From Muraenolepis orangiensis (lineage: Eukaryota > Chordata > Actinopteri > Gadiformes > Muraenolepididae), in NCBI GenBank assembly GCA_027704905.1, contig CM051000.1, positions 13,208,014 through 13,272,013 of the forward strand: 64,000 nt of DNA. The letters are read 5' to 3'. The notes under the pieces were generated by a model, which did not search any database, had not been told where the DNA came from, and saw only the letters and a program-made list of their open reading frames with translations. The position numbers and the translations under genes were made by a program. Position 1 is the first letter of the stretch. Each line of letters begins with the position of its first letter. Positions 36,827 to 64,000 of the stretch are shown here, one piece after another.

Positions 36827-37044
36827 CTCTACCTTATACATGTGACAAATAAACCAATTTGAATCTGTTACTTGTTTCTCTGGCTCTCCTGTAGGTTGAC
36901 AGTCGTTTCCAGGATGTGATCAGTAGTTTATGTTATGTTGATGGATCAAACTTAATGAACCATAGACAACTGACTAATGCAAGGGGTCCCTAGTGGTTTA
37001 ATTCACGTTAAAACGCACACATACGCATCCCCGGCTGTTCCGCT

Positions 37045-40000
37045 ATGGCTGTGGCGAAGACCTCATGGAGACTGCGTGAGTATATATACTTTAAACTGCA
37101 ATTGTAACTATAGGATGGCGTTTTGGGTGCCTTGCATGCTTTGATTCCACTACAACACCATGTATGTACGTGCGCTTGCAGAGGAGTTTGTGGCCCATTC
37201 CGGCAACGTGTCATGTTTGGCCCTGGGGAAGAGCTCAGGCCGCCTGCTGGCTACTGGAGGGGAGGACTGCAAAGTCAACATTTGGGGTGTCAGGAAATCC
37301 AACTGTATCATGGTAAAGGATATTGTACAGCTGTGCCATGAGACATTTTCATCCAGGTATTTTTTTGAATATGCATTTTTACTCCTCGTGGGTTTGTGTG
37401 CCTCTTCTTAGAGTCTCACCGGCCACAACAACCCAGTGGAGTGCATCAAATTCAATATCTCAGAAGAGCAGGTAGTGGCTGGCTCGCAGTCTGGATCTTT
37501 GCGTGTCTGGGACTTGGAGGCTGCCAAAAGTAAGTCTGATTTGAGTGTTTTTGTCTGTACGTTAACAAACACTTCTTAATCTATGAAACACTCTAAATCT
37601 TTCTATGGCAATGGGTCTTTAATGGTTGTGGCAGTTGTGTAAAATTAGCATTGTTTTTGACTTTTCTCAGTCCTGCGGACTCTATCGGGACATAAAGATA
37701 ATATTACCAGCCTGGATTTCCACCCATTTGGCCAATACTTTGCCTCAGGGTCTATGGACACAAACATCAAGGTTTGTATTAAAAATGGTTCTATTGCATA
37801 AACCTGTTTCCTATCTACCAAAGTTAAACCTTTGTTGTTGTGTTTTTTTTCCCAGGTGTGGGACTTGCGAAGAAAGGGGTGTGTCTTTGTTTTTAAAGTA
37901 AGTGTGCATCCAAGTGGAAGTGTTTGCTGTAGGATACACACACGATTGTCGTAACCAGCACATTTGAATGGGATGTTTGTTTGAAGTAATGGGGTGACCA
38001 GAACTGTTCTGCTGCTCTGCCATTCCTACTTGGGTGTTTGTTGTCTTCCAGAGTCACAGTCAAGCAGTGAGGTATCTAGCTTTTAGCCCCGACGGGAAAT
38101 GGCTGGCCTCTGCCGGTGATGACAGCACTATTAAGGTAACCCTATCTGCAATCTCCCTTAAGTAGCCCTGTTTGAATTGACATTGACCACCAAAAAAGCA
38201 CACTTGCATAATATAAGAGTTCGACACACGTTCATGTGAAAGGTGAATGTATTTCAGTGTCATGGCTTGTTTGTTGATGCTCTATTATGGAGCAAAGTAT
38301 ATCAGACCACTTATTGAAGTCATTCGCAGCTAACATCGATTGCGTTATAAACCCGTAAATATCCAAAGAATGTGGCATAATTGCGTCACGGTGTGATCTG
38401 CTGGTGAACGTGTTGTGTGTCTCAGCTGTGGGACCTGATGGCAGGGAAGATAGTCACAGAGTTCACCGCTCATTCGGCAGCTGTGAACATCCTCCAGTTC
38501 CACCCCAATGAGTATCTGTTGGCATCTGGCAGCACAGACAGGTAACCCTAAAGTGTCCCAATACACAAGCGCCACAAAGCCACATGGCCTTATTCCACAC
38601 ACGGTTACAGAGATTATTTTTTTGTGTGTGGTGCAGCTATATGATGTATTTTGTATTGACTCCAGAACAATCAAGCTGTGGGATTTGGAGAAGTTCAAGA
38701 TGATCGGCTCGTCCGACGGAGAGTCCGGTCCGGTCAGGTGCGAACAATGGCACTTTAAAAAAAATGTTTTATTCAAAACGGATACAAATGGCTTCATTTG
38801 AGTGTTTCAAATGAAGCCACAATTTTTAGGTTCTAAAACTCCCCACCCCCCTCTTTCCCCCTCCCCTTCCCAACGTAGGTGTGTGCACTTTAACCCGGAT
38901 GGCTGCTGCCTGTACAGCGGGGCTCCGGACTCGCTGCGTGTCTACGGCTGGGAGCCTGATCGCTGCTTCGACACGGTGCACGTGGGATGGGGCAAGGTGG
39001 CCGACATGGCCATCTGCAACAACGAGCTGGTGCGTGGGGAGAGCCGGGAGGCCTCAAAGGGAGGGGCTCTGTGTGGGGATGGGGGTGGGGTGGGGGGGCG
39101 GTGGGGACCGCAGGGGGTGCAGGCATGCATGCATGCTAGGACATTTGTTTATTGACTTGGATTGCACGTATGAATTGATATGTTGTCATGTAAACACATG
39201 CACGCAAGTGCTCCCATAAGTGGCCATGAACCTTGGATCTTTCAGAGATCATATGTTGACATCTGTGGATGGTATAATTAGAAGTGATGCAGGTGAAAAC
39301 AACCAACGACTCAGTGCCTCAGAGGCCGGTCCCCTGACAAGGAAATCGATATGGTGTCAAATTCCCGATGTGTCTGTAAAGGCTCTGTCCTTCCACAGAT
39401 CGGCCTGTCTCACCACTTGACCAACGTGTCCTCCTTCGTGGTGGATCTGACCAGAGTGAAGACGACCGGCAGTGCCGCCGTCCAGGACGACCAGCCGCTG
39501 GAGCCCTCGCCCAAAGGGTCCACGCTGCGCCGCAGCTACGAGAGGCCCATGACCAGCACCCAGAGGTAGCGCAGCTGCAGGGGGACCCGCGTCACACTTT
39601 TAGAAAAATTGAAATCTCCAAAGGTCACACACACAGTGAAATTTGTTTCTCTGCATTTAACCCATCCTAGTATTAGGAGAAGTGGGCAGCTATTTTATAA
39701 ACAGCGCCCGGGGTGCAGTGTAGGAGGGGTCTGGTGCCTTGCTCAAGGGCACCTCGGCAGTGTCCAGGTGTTTCGGGGACCTTACGGTCCCCAAGCCAAG
39801 TCCCAACAGACTGAGCTATCCTGTCGCCCAGCTGGTGTTCATGGTCATCGTCAGGATATATAAGCAGCACCCCAGCCAGCCAGTGTACTCTGCATACGTG
39901 TTGTTTAAAATGTATAGACAAATCCCTCTGAACCTCACAGGGTGACTTTTAGTTCATCTTAGGAACATTGCATTGATGCCACACAGCTGGCAGCCATGAA

Positions 40001-41570
40001 CAATACTAGATAATGATCCCCTTAGTCTTAAATCTTAGGTCTGGAGGATTTAGAATTCTCTTTATTGGCCACACACATGTACACACACAGTGACATTTTT
40101 TTTGTTGCATTTAGTATTGGGAGCAGTGGGCAGTGGGCAGTTATTTTATAAGCGGCACCCGGGGAGCAGTGTAGGGGTCTGGTGCCTTGCTCCTGGGTAC
40201 CTCTGCAGTGCCCAGGAGGCGAACTGGCACAGAGCTCTCACTCCGTACTTGCTCCGTTTCGGGGACTTGAACCGACGACCCTCCAATTCCCAAGCCAAGT
40301 CCCAACAGACTGAGCTACTGCTGCCCTTGTCCAAACGCTAGAGGGCCGAGCATCAACTACTCACCGGATGAAAACCCATATGGCCACCTGTAAAACCGAT
40401 TTCATGTTCACATGTTGTATATTCCCCCCCCGCCCTACCCAGGGTGAAGCAGAGTTCAGAGTCGGAGAGACGGAGCCCCAGCAGCGACGAGGAGAAGGAG
40501 GAGAACAACGAGTCCACCGCCGAGATCCGTAATGCCGACGACTACCACGAGATCTTTCAGCCCAGGAACAACATCTGTGGGTCAAGTCCTCCACACGCGC
40601 ACCAACCACCACACGTGCAAATGGACGCACTGAACGATGGGGAGATGGGGAGATCTCTTGCTGTGATCCTCTTGTTCTAATTCCCCCTTTTCTTGTTCCA
40701 ATTTCAGCACGCTCACCTCCCAAGATTACCGATATGTTTTCTGCCCCTGTGGAAGATGGTGAATAAATCCATATAATATTTGTTTGATGCTCTATTAGAA
40801 CACCCCCACCACCCCCCCCCAAAAAATCATCTTGTACTAATAGGTACCGAAATGTTTTTATATTCTGTCTTACTAGAGACCTTTATAGTGAGAGCCAGTC
40901 AGGTCAAGGATGCTGTGACACCCATGCCTGAAAAGCTACAGGTAGGTTTGTTTGTGTTACCTAGTATACATATGATGTATAACTCAATACATCAATATAT
41001 AACTATAACTAAAAATAATCTAGAATTCTAAATACATTTAATTACTTTGTATGTACTATCGTTGTGTGTTATGTTCCCAAGTACCAATACTCTCTCAGCG
41101 GTGTGTTCTGCTGCAGAGCCTAAAAGTTAGTGTCTCTCCATCCCAACTCAACAAGGCTCCCATCGCCACGTCCACACCCATCCAGAGGGTGGAGCCCACC
41201 GTGGTTTCTGCTGCGCCGCGCCCCGTCCCCGCGGCCACCGCAGGCCGCGGGGCCCCCGCGCCCACTGTGTCCAACCCCCCGAAGACCCGGTCGCCAGCCC
41301 ACGCAGCCAAGGCCAGAGCTGCTACCAACAACGTCATCATCCCCTCCTCCAGGAAGGAGCCCATCGGAATCAACATCGAAGACTTCCTTCCCGTGAGCCG
41401 AGACACACACACACACACACGGGCACACAAGAGCACTTAGGCTCTCCCTGTGAATGATGAAAATTAAATGATGCCCTGTGGATTTAATTAGTTAATAATG
41501 GCACACACAGTCCACTGGTCTCAGGCCCTGAAAGGATTAAAGATGGCATGTGTGGCTTTAACCTAGGTTC

Positions 41571-41631
<61 letters not shown>

Positions 41632-42690
41632 GTGTTGTCTGCTGTGCATTGTTAATCCTCAAGAGACTTAGAATTGTGTCTGTGTGTGAGCTGAAACTAG
41701 ATTAAACCGTTTTACTCTCCATTCTTCAGAATTCTCCCAACACCGGCCCTAATGTTCTGGCCGACGAGGAGGCCCAGTCCCAGATCATGAAGGGCCACGA
41801 CACCATGTGTGTGATGCTGACCAGCCGCCACAAGAACCTGGATGCCGTGAGAGCCGCGTGGGGCAGCGGCGACGTCAAGGCAAGGCCTCACACACGAGAA
41901 CATGCCCAGTACTGACTGAACCAGGCCAATATCCTACTCTAGTCACCTATGCATTTATTTGATTCCCCCCCCCCCCCCCCCCTTTACTAGAAGTCTCTCG
42001 ACACCGCGGTGTCCATGAACGACCGGTCAATCGTAGTGGACATTCTCAACATTGTCAACCTCAAACCGTGAGACGACACACACACACACACACACACACG
42101 CGCGGATTCACACACACATTCAACGTGTTGTCTGCTGTGCATTGTGAATCCTCAAGAGTCCTTGGATTGTGTTTCTGTCTCAGGGTGCTATGGAAGCTGG
42201 ACCTTTGTACTTCCATCCTACCACAGGTTGAACATCTGCTAGAAAGCAAATACGAGAGGCAAGTGAAGTTTCTTTCTTATGTCCTCCCTCCCCTTCAAAC
42301 CCTGCAGGTCATCTAACCCCCCGGTTCCTCTTGTGTGTTTTTAGTTACGTGCAGACGGGCTGCACCTCCCTGAAGCTGATTCTGAAGCGCTTCTGGCCCC
42401 TGATCTCGGACACGATGAAAGCCCCCCCGTCCGTGGGCGTGGACATCACGCGGGAAGAGCGGTAGGTGGCGCCTCTGGAATCGACGTCACACGGTCTAAT
42501 ATTCCATGAAGATTTTAAACCACCTAACCTCCCCTCCTGTGTGCACCATTGCAGGCTCCAGAAGTGCAAGGCCTGCTACAAGCACCTAAGGAACCTGGGC
42601 AACGTGGTGAAGAGCAAGGCGGACCAGGTGGGCCGCCATGGCAGCACCTTCAAAGAGCTCCAGCTGCTCCTGGCGCCGCTGGACTACTGA
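37045..42690 (+). CDS. katnb1: Katanin p80 WD40-containing subunit B1
   Basis: Regulatory subunit of the microtubule-severing ATPase katanin, acting at centrosomes, spindles and cilia. Nineteen exons: 37045-37075, 37182-37312, 37412-37529, 37671-37771, 37856-37897, 38052-38135, 38426-38541, 38666-38737, 38879-39029, 39399-39565, 40443-40576, 40708-40758, 40877-40941, 41117-41392, 41730-41879, 41991-42067, 42184-42258, 42345-42461, 42555-42690. Phases agree: 697 residues (human 655). WD40 propeller about 12-300 (LLATGGEDCKVNIW, SGSLRVWDLEAAK, GSMDTNIKVWDLRRKGCVF, GDDSTIKLWDLMAGK, GSTDRTIKLWDLEKFK); a Pro/Ser/Ala-rich linker accounts for the extra length; C-terminal p60-binding con80 domain from about 514 (KGHDTMCVMLTSRHKNLDAV, YVQTGCTSLKLILKRFWPLI). 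Introns 15 and 17 start with GC (AAG|GCAAGG, GAG|GCAAGT). Neighbour kifc3, tail to tail, matches human 16q21. Confidence 0.96.
39612..40330 (+). repeat. Two direct copies of a dispersed fish repeat in katnb1 intron 10
   Basis: Copies at about 39625-39835 and 40065-40325 share 'cacacacagtga', 'gaagtgggcag..attttataa', 'ggtctggtgccttgctc' and 'caagccaagtcccaacagac' in the same order. This is a common fish interspersed repeat; class not determined. Confidence 0.65.
41572..41630. repeat. (CA)n microsatellite in katnb1 intron 14
   Basis: About 29 CA units between coding exons 14 and 15. Shorter CA runs start within about 12 bases of the donors of introns 14 (41401) and 16 (42075). Confidence 0.93.
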
Positions 42691-43102
42691 CCTGCACCGC
42701 ACGGAGCAGAAGGGGGCGGGAAGACTCCTCCACCACCTTGTTAAGAGAGCGCCGTACGCAGCCACTCCTCCTGTGGCCCCAAAGAACCCACCGCCCGCCT
42801 GCATTTGTATTAGGACGATGTGAAACCGCTGTGGATGCCGTCTTGAGTGGTCCACGGTGAAACTCCACCACTACAAACTTTTCAAACTTTTCAATGAGGC
42901 ACTTGTATGTATCCTGCCGTTATGTGTTTGTATGCGTGTCTGGGCTCTGCGGGGGGAATCAGAGACTTATAAGGAACCGGACAAGTCCAAGCCTCTGGAT
43001 GACTCGAGATGGCATTTGTAAAACCATCTTGCCCTTATTCTTCAAATAGAGCATTGAAATACACAGGCATGGAATGGGCATTCTTCCAGAAACAATGTGA
43101 TT

Positions 43103-43106
<4 letters not shown>

Positions 43107-43143
<37 letters not shown>

Positions 43144-43300
43144 AACCTGGGCACAGTGAAGATTTGGTGATACATATTATTTTCCTATTGTATTTTAAGA
43201 CATTTTAAACCATGCTTATTTTCTATTTAAACTATGTAGAAGCACTGCTTTTAATCATAGTTAACACTGAAGACCAATGTTATTTTTTTCCTAATAAAAA
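43107..43300 (+). terminator. katnb1: katnb1 3' UTR end with poly(A) signal
   Basis: A CA microsatellite (43107-43139) lies in the 3' UTR and AATAAA follows near 43292, about 600 bases past the stop. Confidence 0.5.
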
Positions 43301-43664
43301 CGTAAAACACATGACTTGTCTATGTTGAACATACATGGTTTACCGTTATAACATGTCACAACCTAGCTACTCATACACATTAACACTTTAAACAACTCAT
43401 ACACGCAACTCAGTGGCGAACCTTGTCTATCACAACTGGACCTTCTGTAGACCCCCCCCCCCTTGTTCTAGTCAGACGGACGTCACGGAGGAGTCACTTT
43501 ATGCGTTATCTCATTTAGGAAGATCAGATTGTCGCAGCCAATTTCCAAAGTGTACCATAGTTGGTAAAGCAGTGTCCATGTAGTGAAGTAACAGCCCACC
43601 ACACACACAGGCTATCGATGAAAGGGACGGTCTAAAACGATACGTGAAAAAGCTTAACGTAACT

Positions 43665-43970
43665 TAAAGTTCAAAACGGCGATCAATAATCACCAAATGT
43701 CTCTGGCATGTGTCTTGTTATTTAGCACTTTCACCTGTCATATCAAAACCTAAATCCTACTATTACGGAAGTGATGTTACATTAAGTGTTTTCCTCTCAT
43801 AAAGCTGCGTTAAGACTTTTCCTTACTGGCTCAATAGAGAGGAAAACACTTAATGTCACAACGTCCATAATGGGAGGATTTAAGTGGATATATTTTGACA
43901 GGTGAAAGTGCTAATGACAACTGTGCCAGAGAAATGTGGTGATTATTGATCGAGGTTTTGTAACTTTCCA
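43665..43970. repeat. Foldback palindrome between katnb1 and kifc3
   Basis: A perfect 20-base inverted repeat (43779-43798 and 43837-43856; acattaagtgttttcctctc) flanks a 38-base loop. The arms extend outward with mismatches, for example 'gcactttcacctgtca' against 'tgacaggtgaaagtgc' and 'gatcaataatcaccaaatg' against its counterpart near 43940. It is a foldback or MITE-like element of about 300 bases with no coding frame. From 43975 to 45040 I see only AT-rich sequence and a short 'gggtccc..cgacccc' fish-repeat fragment near 44215. Confidence 0.85.
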
Positions 43971-45041
43971 GGGGGGGGGGGGATACTGAAAAATAAAATA
44001 AAAGAATAATACTATAATACATTAAACGGACTTACATAATACAAATCTATCTAATCTATCTAATCTATGCACACGTTATTAACAATATAATAATTTAATA
44101 ATATTATATATTAATAATAATAATACAAATTATAATTAAAAAATATATATATCTTTTTTTAAAACACCTCATGGGTTGGGTCACATCAAGAGGATTCTGA
44201 AATCATCTCGCGACCCCCCCCTCGGGGTCCCGCGACCCCCACTTTGTGAACCCCTGTTCTAGGGCACTGGAACTATGGGGAAATCTGAAAGAATACGCCC
44301 ATTGGCTACAAATCACTATATGATTGGTTGATCAAATTGTCAATCCAAACGTACGCTCTCATTCAGTCTAAGGGCCAAAGCAATCGGGAATACTTTGGCT
44401 GAAGGATATTCTTCCCAGCAACCTAGAAAAATATCTGATTGGTTGCATTGTTTTTCCAACACAAAACCACTCAAATGCGTAGTGCATGGACCGAGAAAGA
44501 CAAACAAATCAACGTAACACTAATGTAACAGATACAACACAGATACGATTCTATTTATTCATTTTATTTAAATTGTATTAAATTGTATTACATTTTATTA
44601 ATTCGATTTTTTTTGTTTCATCTGAGAGTTCCAGGGTCTTCTCTAAATACCTTGAAGGCCCTGACGCTTCACCACTGACGCAACTATGCTAGTAAGATAT
44701 TAATTGTAGGTTTGAGAGCCTTGTTTAATTGGAGCATTGTTACTGTACATGGCATGCAATGTCATTGCTTTTGGTTCTACTATATACTTTCATTAACGAT
44801 TTACACAGGACACAAGTGTAATCATAGGGCAAACACCAGTGTCACTCATAATTATGGGTCTGGTACGTTTATCTATGACCCTAGTCTGCTGCCCTGGTAC
44901 ATAGAAAAGCAGCAGACTCATACTTAAGTGCTATGCGCGACACCCGTGTTTGTCCTATGGTGACACGCCCCTGTGATGCAAATGTACCAACAAACAAAAA
45001 AAGCTGTAACAACCAGTCAATACCGTTTTGGTTTTAAGTGT

Positions 45042-45047
45042 TTTATT
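45042..45047 (-). terminator. kifc3: kifc3 candidate poly(A) signal
   Basis: AATAAA on the minus strand, implying a kifc3 3' UTR of about 1.5 kb. The repeat at 45406-45534 falls inside that UTR and would read as CA in the mRNA. Confidence 0.45.
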
Positions 45048-45403
45048 TGAAAAAGGGTTTCATACAAAAAAAACACCGCTAGAAATCTACGACAAAGATA
45101 AGCAAGCAGAGCACAACAGACAAGTGTTCAAACTCTCAGATGTTAAACACAAGAGATATAGAGAGAGCGAACATTAGGTTAGCGACAATTAACAGACGAC
45201 AACACTGTCGACAAGTTCAGCCATTTGAAAGTCCTAAGCCTAAGTCATCATCCTAAGCGGTCGTATGTCGTCATCCTAAGCAGTCGTATGTCAGTCGCCA
45301 CAACTCAGCTTCACCACTGCATATGCATGTGTCCTGTCACGTGGTGGTCATTTGGTCAGCAGTCAAGCACTCGTAACGGTAATATGGTAGAATCCCACGG
45401 GAG

Positions 45404-45536
<133 letters not shown>

Positions 45537-46521
45537 TCTCAATGCAATGTGGAGAAGTAGTGCTTCTACATAGGGAACACTATCTCTTCCCCCCCCCACC
45601 CCCTGCATATTCAAACCCAAACATACTATAGGGAGAAGTGTTCTCCAGCATTCTTCACTCTTCTATTGCTCATGTCCTTGGACAGAATGTGCCCTAGCTT
45701 GGATCCAGTAGAGTACCCTGATTGGATTAAAGGAGGCCAGGAGCATCAGTGGAAAATAAATCAACACGCCGGCCTCCATTGCAAAAGTAAAAAGCGAAAG
45801 AAATAAAAAGATGAAAGCATGTCAAAACATAAATATATACTGTATTACCCACAATGTAAAAAATAAAAATCAAGCATAACTTATGTTAATACACGAAAAC
45901 AAACAAAACTAAAAGTTTAAAGTGCAACTTTACCATGGAATACTGTGATTGCAAAGTATATACTGTATTAAAAGGGCATCGGGATGAAACTAAAAGATGA
46001 GTGGCCGAAACCAAAATGCAATATTTTTTTGGAGAGGGTGCTCATCTGAGCCCATGTTGGGACTCATCGTCCAGAGAAGGGTGTGGGAGGGGGGGGGGGG
46101 GGGTGTCAGTGTGGGCTGTCCCGGGGCAGTGAGGAGTGTTTGACTGCCACTGTAGTCCGTCTTCCCCCCCGCCCCTCCTCCCTCCCTCCTCCCTCCTCCT
46201 CCTCCTCCTCCTCCTCTACAGATTGGCTGCTGGAGAGGACAGCTCGGAGTTTGGGATGCTGATAAAGCAGTCGAAGGGAGGGAGGAGTGATGCAAACTAT
46301 GATACTGGTGAATGAATGAATGGTTCATGGGACGCACCTTTCCCCCCCTCCCCCACGTTCACTGCATCACTCTTTCAAACAAATCATTCACTTGTTCACC
46401 AGATGTGGAGTGGAGTGAAGTAAGGACAATAAGGGAAATGTTGTGTTTTTTTTTTAAGGGAACTGCGTCTCGACTGTCTGTGTTTGGGGTCCCTCCACCC
46501 ATGTCCTCTTGGGTCCCCCCT

Positions 46522-60737
<14,216 letters not shown>

Positions 60738-60775
60738 GACCGCTGGACAGAGCAGAGCACTGGACCGCTGGACCG

Positions 60776-60840
60776 GCTACACGTGGGGGGGGGGGGGGCA
60801 GGGGCAGGGGGGGGGGGGGCAGGGGCAGGGCAGGGGGGAC
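60776..60840 (+). repeat. G-run tract upstream of kifc3 start exon
   Basis: Runs of 13 and 12 G separated by CAGGGGCA, plus further GGGG blocks, just upstream of the kifc3 start codon. On the transcript strand it is a C-rich tract followed by 'cacgtgtag', so it may be the polypyrimidine tract of a 3' splice site leading into the start exon. The G-rich strand fits a G-quadruplex pattern. Confidence 0.6.
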
Positions 60841-63800
60841 CACATAGACAACACCGTTAGCCTTGAGGTGATGTACTAACGCTAACCTGTAGCCCCCCAT
60901 GACAAATGACAGGGGCTCCTGGGGGCAGCCTACAAAACCGACGGTGGGAATATCGTGTTCCTTTTTTCGACATGACTATGTGACCCGGACCAGAGTCAAA
61001 TTGGGTCACTCGCTCGCATTGGCTCGGCTTTTGTGTTTTCAGACAAACACATCAAATATGTGCGGCATAGTGTCGGGTGTCCATTGTCCAAAAATGTGAC
61101 AGCTTTCAACTCTGGGATAAACAAAACCACGGCCCTCCGTACTACCTGGGCCCTCACAAAGAGCCGTACCGCTATGTTACGCCCAGTCAACGTTAACGGG
61201 CAACAGTCCGTTCCCCAGCAGGGGTAAACCCCATTCAGCTATATTTAGCTACATCACAGAGGCATCTGAAAATAGGCATGAGGTCCAGTCCACGTTTTTT
61301 TTAACATTAACAGCTCAACACCAGCAAAGCAAAACAACCTTGTAATGCAGGAGGTCACGTTTTTCATTAAATCTGCCTTTTAAACGATCCAACAAGTAAC
61401 CAGTGCTAAAATACCCTCCCAAAAACACCTACTTTCAAGTTGTGCCACAGATCAAGTCAACATTCTCCAAGCCCCCAGATCTACCTAGAGACACTTAATT
61501 CCCCTCAAATGACTCATTTCACCTCGCAGACACAGCTCCTTCCCGTTAGAAAGCACTGATGCATCCACTTCAGATAAGTGCAAGGGATTCAGTGTAGCCA
61601 GACTCAAAGCAGGCTAAAGGAGGCTGAATTGCCGGAGTCATGGTCCTTGCCGCTACGGTCAGCTGGGATGACTTGGGGTTGTTGCCACGTGTTTTAACTG
61701 TGAACTGCAGTTGACTTGCTCACATCTGTGAGCCGTCTAATCCCACGGCAGAATGCCCCACCACAAACAGACCTATTAAAAAGGATACCCATGGACCTGG
61801 GCAGTCACATTCAGTCACTCGGAGACCCTCTGGTTTATGGAAGCGTTTACAATGAGGGGGATTCCAATAATTCTTGGTTTGTACTGCCGTACCCATTCGG
61901 CTGCTCTGACATTTGATGAGGGCATAGTTCAGTGTCATTTATTTGGTTTTTAATTAGGAAAACTAGGAAAAAACAGAAAAAACGTAATGGGTATAAGACT
62001 GTACCTTATCACGCCAAACGTACAATAACTACTATTTCCATGGTGCCGCTCACCTCTACCCTAGCATATAAGCCTTGGTTTATTCAGACAGTGGGGGTCT
62101 AGTATTTTTTTAATCAGTGTTCCGCTGTTGTGAATGAGACTTGTAGAGAACGCTGATTGTTGTGCTCTCTTGTGATTGGTCGAGAATTGACAAGGCTCAT
62201 GGGTCGTGTAGTCACAGATCAGTACCTATTCTCAGAAATGAAGGTCAAGCTATTTACACATATTAATGGAAACGGTACAATAATGAAATCATCTCTGATG
62301 AACCTACGCAATATGGTTTGGTTGCAATGCCTGATCTAAGGATTTTCAAATGGGGTTTAACATGGGGGGGGGGGGGGGGGGGGGACATCTGAGTGGAACC
62401 ACACTGGCCGGGTCTATTGTGCAGCATACAATAGATTTGTGTTGTACAATGCATGCACCACAAAAGCTTGCAACAAGCTGGGGTGTAACTACTCTATAGA
62501 AAGAAAGAAAAAACCTGGCCTTTGCTGAAACTTTCCAACTGGTTATTTAAATCACGTTCACTGTAAACACACAAAAACAACAGTATCTAGATCATGTAAT
62601 GACAAAAAAAAGCCATCTTAAAAAAAAAAAAAAAAAAGAGTGTGAGAGAGAGAGTGAAGGTCTGAAGTCAGCTGTTCCTTCGCTATAATCTTAACCCAAC
62701 TGGAGCTGGGTGAAATGTACATATTCCCCACCTACACACTAGTGACATCAGACCTAAAAGCTGCCAACCCATGTCTCGTGGCTCGGAGGAGATTATCACC
62801 ATCTGATGGTATAGTCCAGTAGCCGGGGCAAAATCTCCCGTCAGGACAGCACTTAGTGTAATCCTTTAAGCCCTGGGGGGCACATGGCCTCTTTCTTAAA
62901 ACCCTCATCTGCACCTTGACACAATGTGAGAATGAAAGGGAAACACACAGCCAGCTTTTTGTACCTGATCCGTGTCTTGCATACGGTATTACATTAACAT
63001 GCTGTATGGTTGGGAAGGCAAGTACGAAGTGAGCAATTGTGTGGGTTGGGGATAGACGGCCAAGAAACCCTAGAAGGTGCCAGACAGACAAAGTGTCCCC
63101 CCGCTGTGCTTCCTCATTCGGAGCAGACATGGTCCGACCAGTCACCACCTGCTCTTCTGAGAGGGATGAACAACCTGCTCTACCTCTTCCAGACAGGAGG
63201 AGGAGCTCCCCAACAGCCAACATATCATGGGGGAGGTTCTTTTGTTTGTTTTGGGCAATTTAAAAAGCCTGGATCTTCAGACCCGCAATCATGTATTAAA
63301 TCTAGCTGCTCATAATGTTTCTTCTTCATTGGTCCCACAAGAGAGGACTCCTGCTGTGATCCAATGAAGATGTATGATGAGGAAATGCTTCACATACTCA
63401 AAGGATCAGACTTTCCCCTGCACATACTTTCACCGCCTCAAATCCTCCCCCCCCCCCAATAAAGCCGCCGCGCTCTCCAACTACACGTCACCACAATGTC
63501 TCACAACTACACTGGTATCTTACGTTAAATGTGAATCTACTAGGCCTAAAGACACACACACACACACACCTTTCCAAATGCCTTTGACAACTAGAGCTTA
63601 TGGATGAGAGGGAATTATATGTTATGAAGTGCACTGCAGTGGGAAAGAGTGGATTGTAGCAGTGTTGGCAGAGCACATATGCATAAATGCATACTCAAAT
63701 AGACACGGGCACACACACGGAACATCAAAAGCACGGTTTGTTCCGACAGTCCCCGACACCAAAACCCTAGACCCCAAATCATCTGCACTGCAGACTGAAG

Positions 63801-64000
63801 CAGGACGGTTGTGGTCTACAACATGTGTGGATTCATATGCTTTCCGCATCAAGTTCCTCCTTTTGGTTACATTTTCAGCAGCTCACAGGCACGATAAAAG
63901 GTCTATTTTTATCCATCCCTGGTGATGGCAAAAGGCTGAGAAAGGGACCAATCAATGTGGCGGAGGCCTATGCAACAGCCATCCGACTCCCATGTCAGAG
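60841..64000. other. No gene recognised
   Basis: Upstream of kifc3. It holds a G17 run near 62366, an A-rich tract near 62620 and only short chance reading frames. The first kifc3 coding exon is preceded by a likely acceptor, so a 5' UTR exon and promoter may lie here or beyond the window; I could not place them. Confidence 0.6.

Noticed and set aside
62732..63223. A 163-codon minus-strand frame upstream of kifc3
   Set aside because: No recognisable domain and no matching splice signals or codon character; a chance open frame.

Overview
The window is nuclear DNA of a ray-finned (teleost) fish. The evidence is seven spliced vertebrate genes with GT-AG or GC-AG introns, fish-type non-LTR retrotransposon fragments, hAT and small inverted-repeat DNA transposons, and a very high density of long CA/GT microsatellites. 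There is no bacterial, viral, CRISPR or operon content. I found no new multi-gene system; the novelty is in splice-site, repeat and transposon architecture. Gene names rest on protein similarity recalled from the vertebrate families; all exon borders were read by hand and checked for phase.

Layout: ap1s2 (+, CDS 2259-4770) and zrsr2 (-, 5974-10072) lie tail to tail. tm6sf1 (-, 11285-16352) and btbd1 (+, 19899-25892) are divergent, with a broken non-LTR element plus a CT-rich minisatellite between them (16.7-19.3 kb). cog8 (-, 27328-32461) carries an inverted pair of LINE 3' ends in its second intron. cog8 and katnb1 (+, 37045-42690) are divergent; their 4.6 kb spacer holds a 2.5 kb inverted-repeat element filled with a 37-bp minisatellite, and a hAT remnant with an intact 8-bp target duplication. 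katnb1 and kifc3 (-, 46522-60737) are again tail to tail. From 60.7 to 64 kb I recognise no gene.

From memory of the human map, ap1s2-zrsr2 matches Xp22, tm6sf1-btbd1 matches 15q25, and cog8 and katnb1-kifc3 match two separate places on 16q. The window therefore joins several ancestral pairs, each keeping its relative orientation. The proteins act in clathrin sorting (AP-1 sigma), minor-spliceosome 3' splice-site recognition (Zrsr2), ER/Golgi lipid handling (Tm6sf1), ubiquitin ligase substrate recruitment (Btbd1), Golgi tethering (Cog8), microtubule severing (katanin p80) and minus-end motor transport (Kifc3). Several share trafficking or cytoskeletal themes, but nothing here shows co-regulation.

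Two coding exons break frame: ap1s2 exon 3 (one G short in a G run) and kifc3 exon 3 (one base too many). Each may be an assembly indel. Three introns (two in katnb1, one in kifc3) use GC donors. Three kifc3 introns have a GT microsatellite that starts at, or within four bases of, the 5' splice site.
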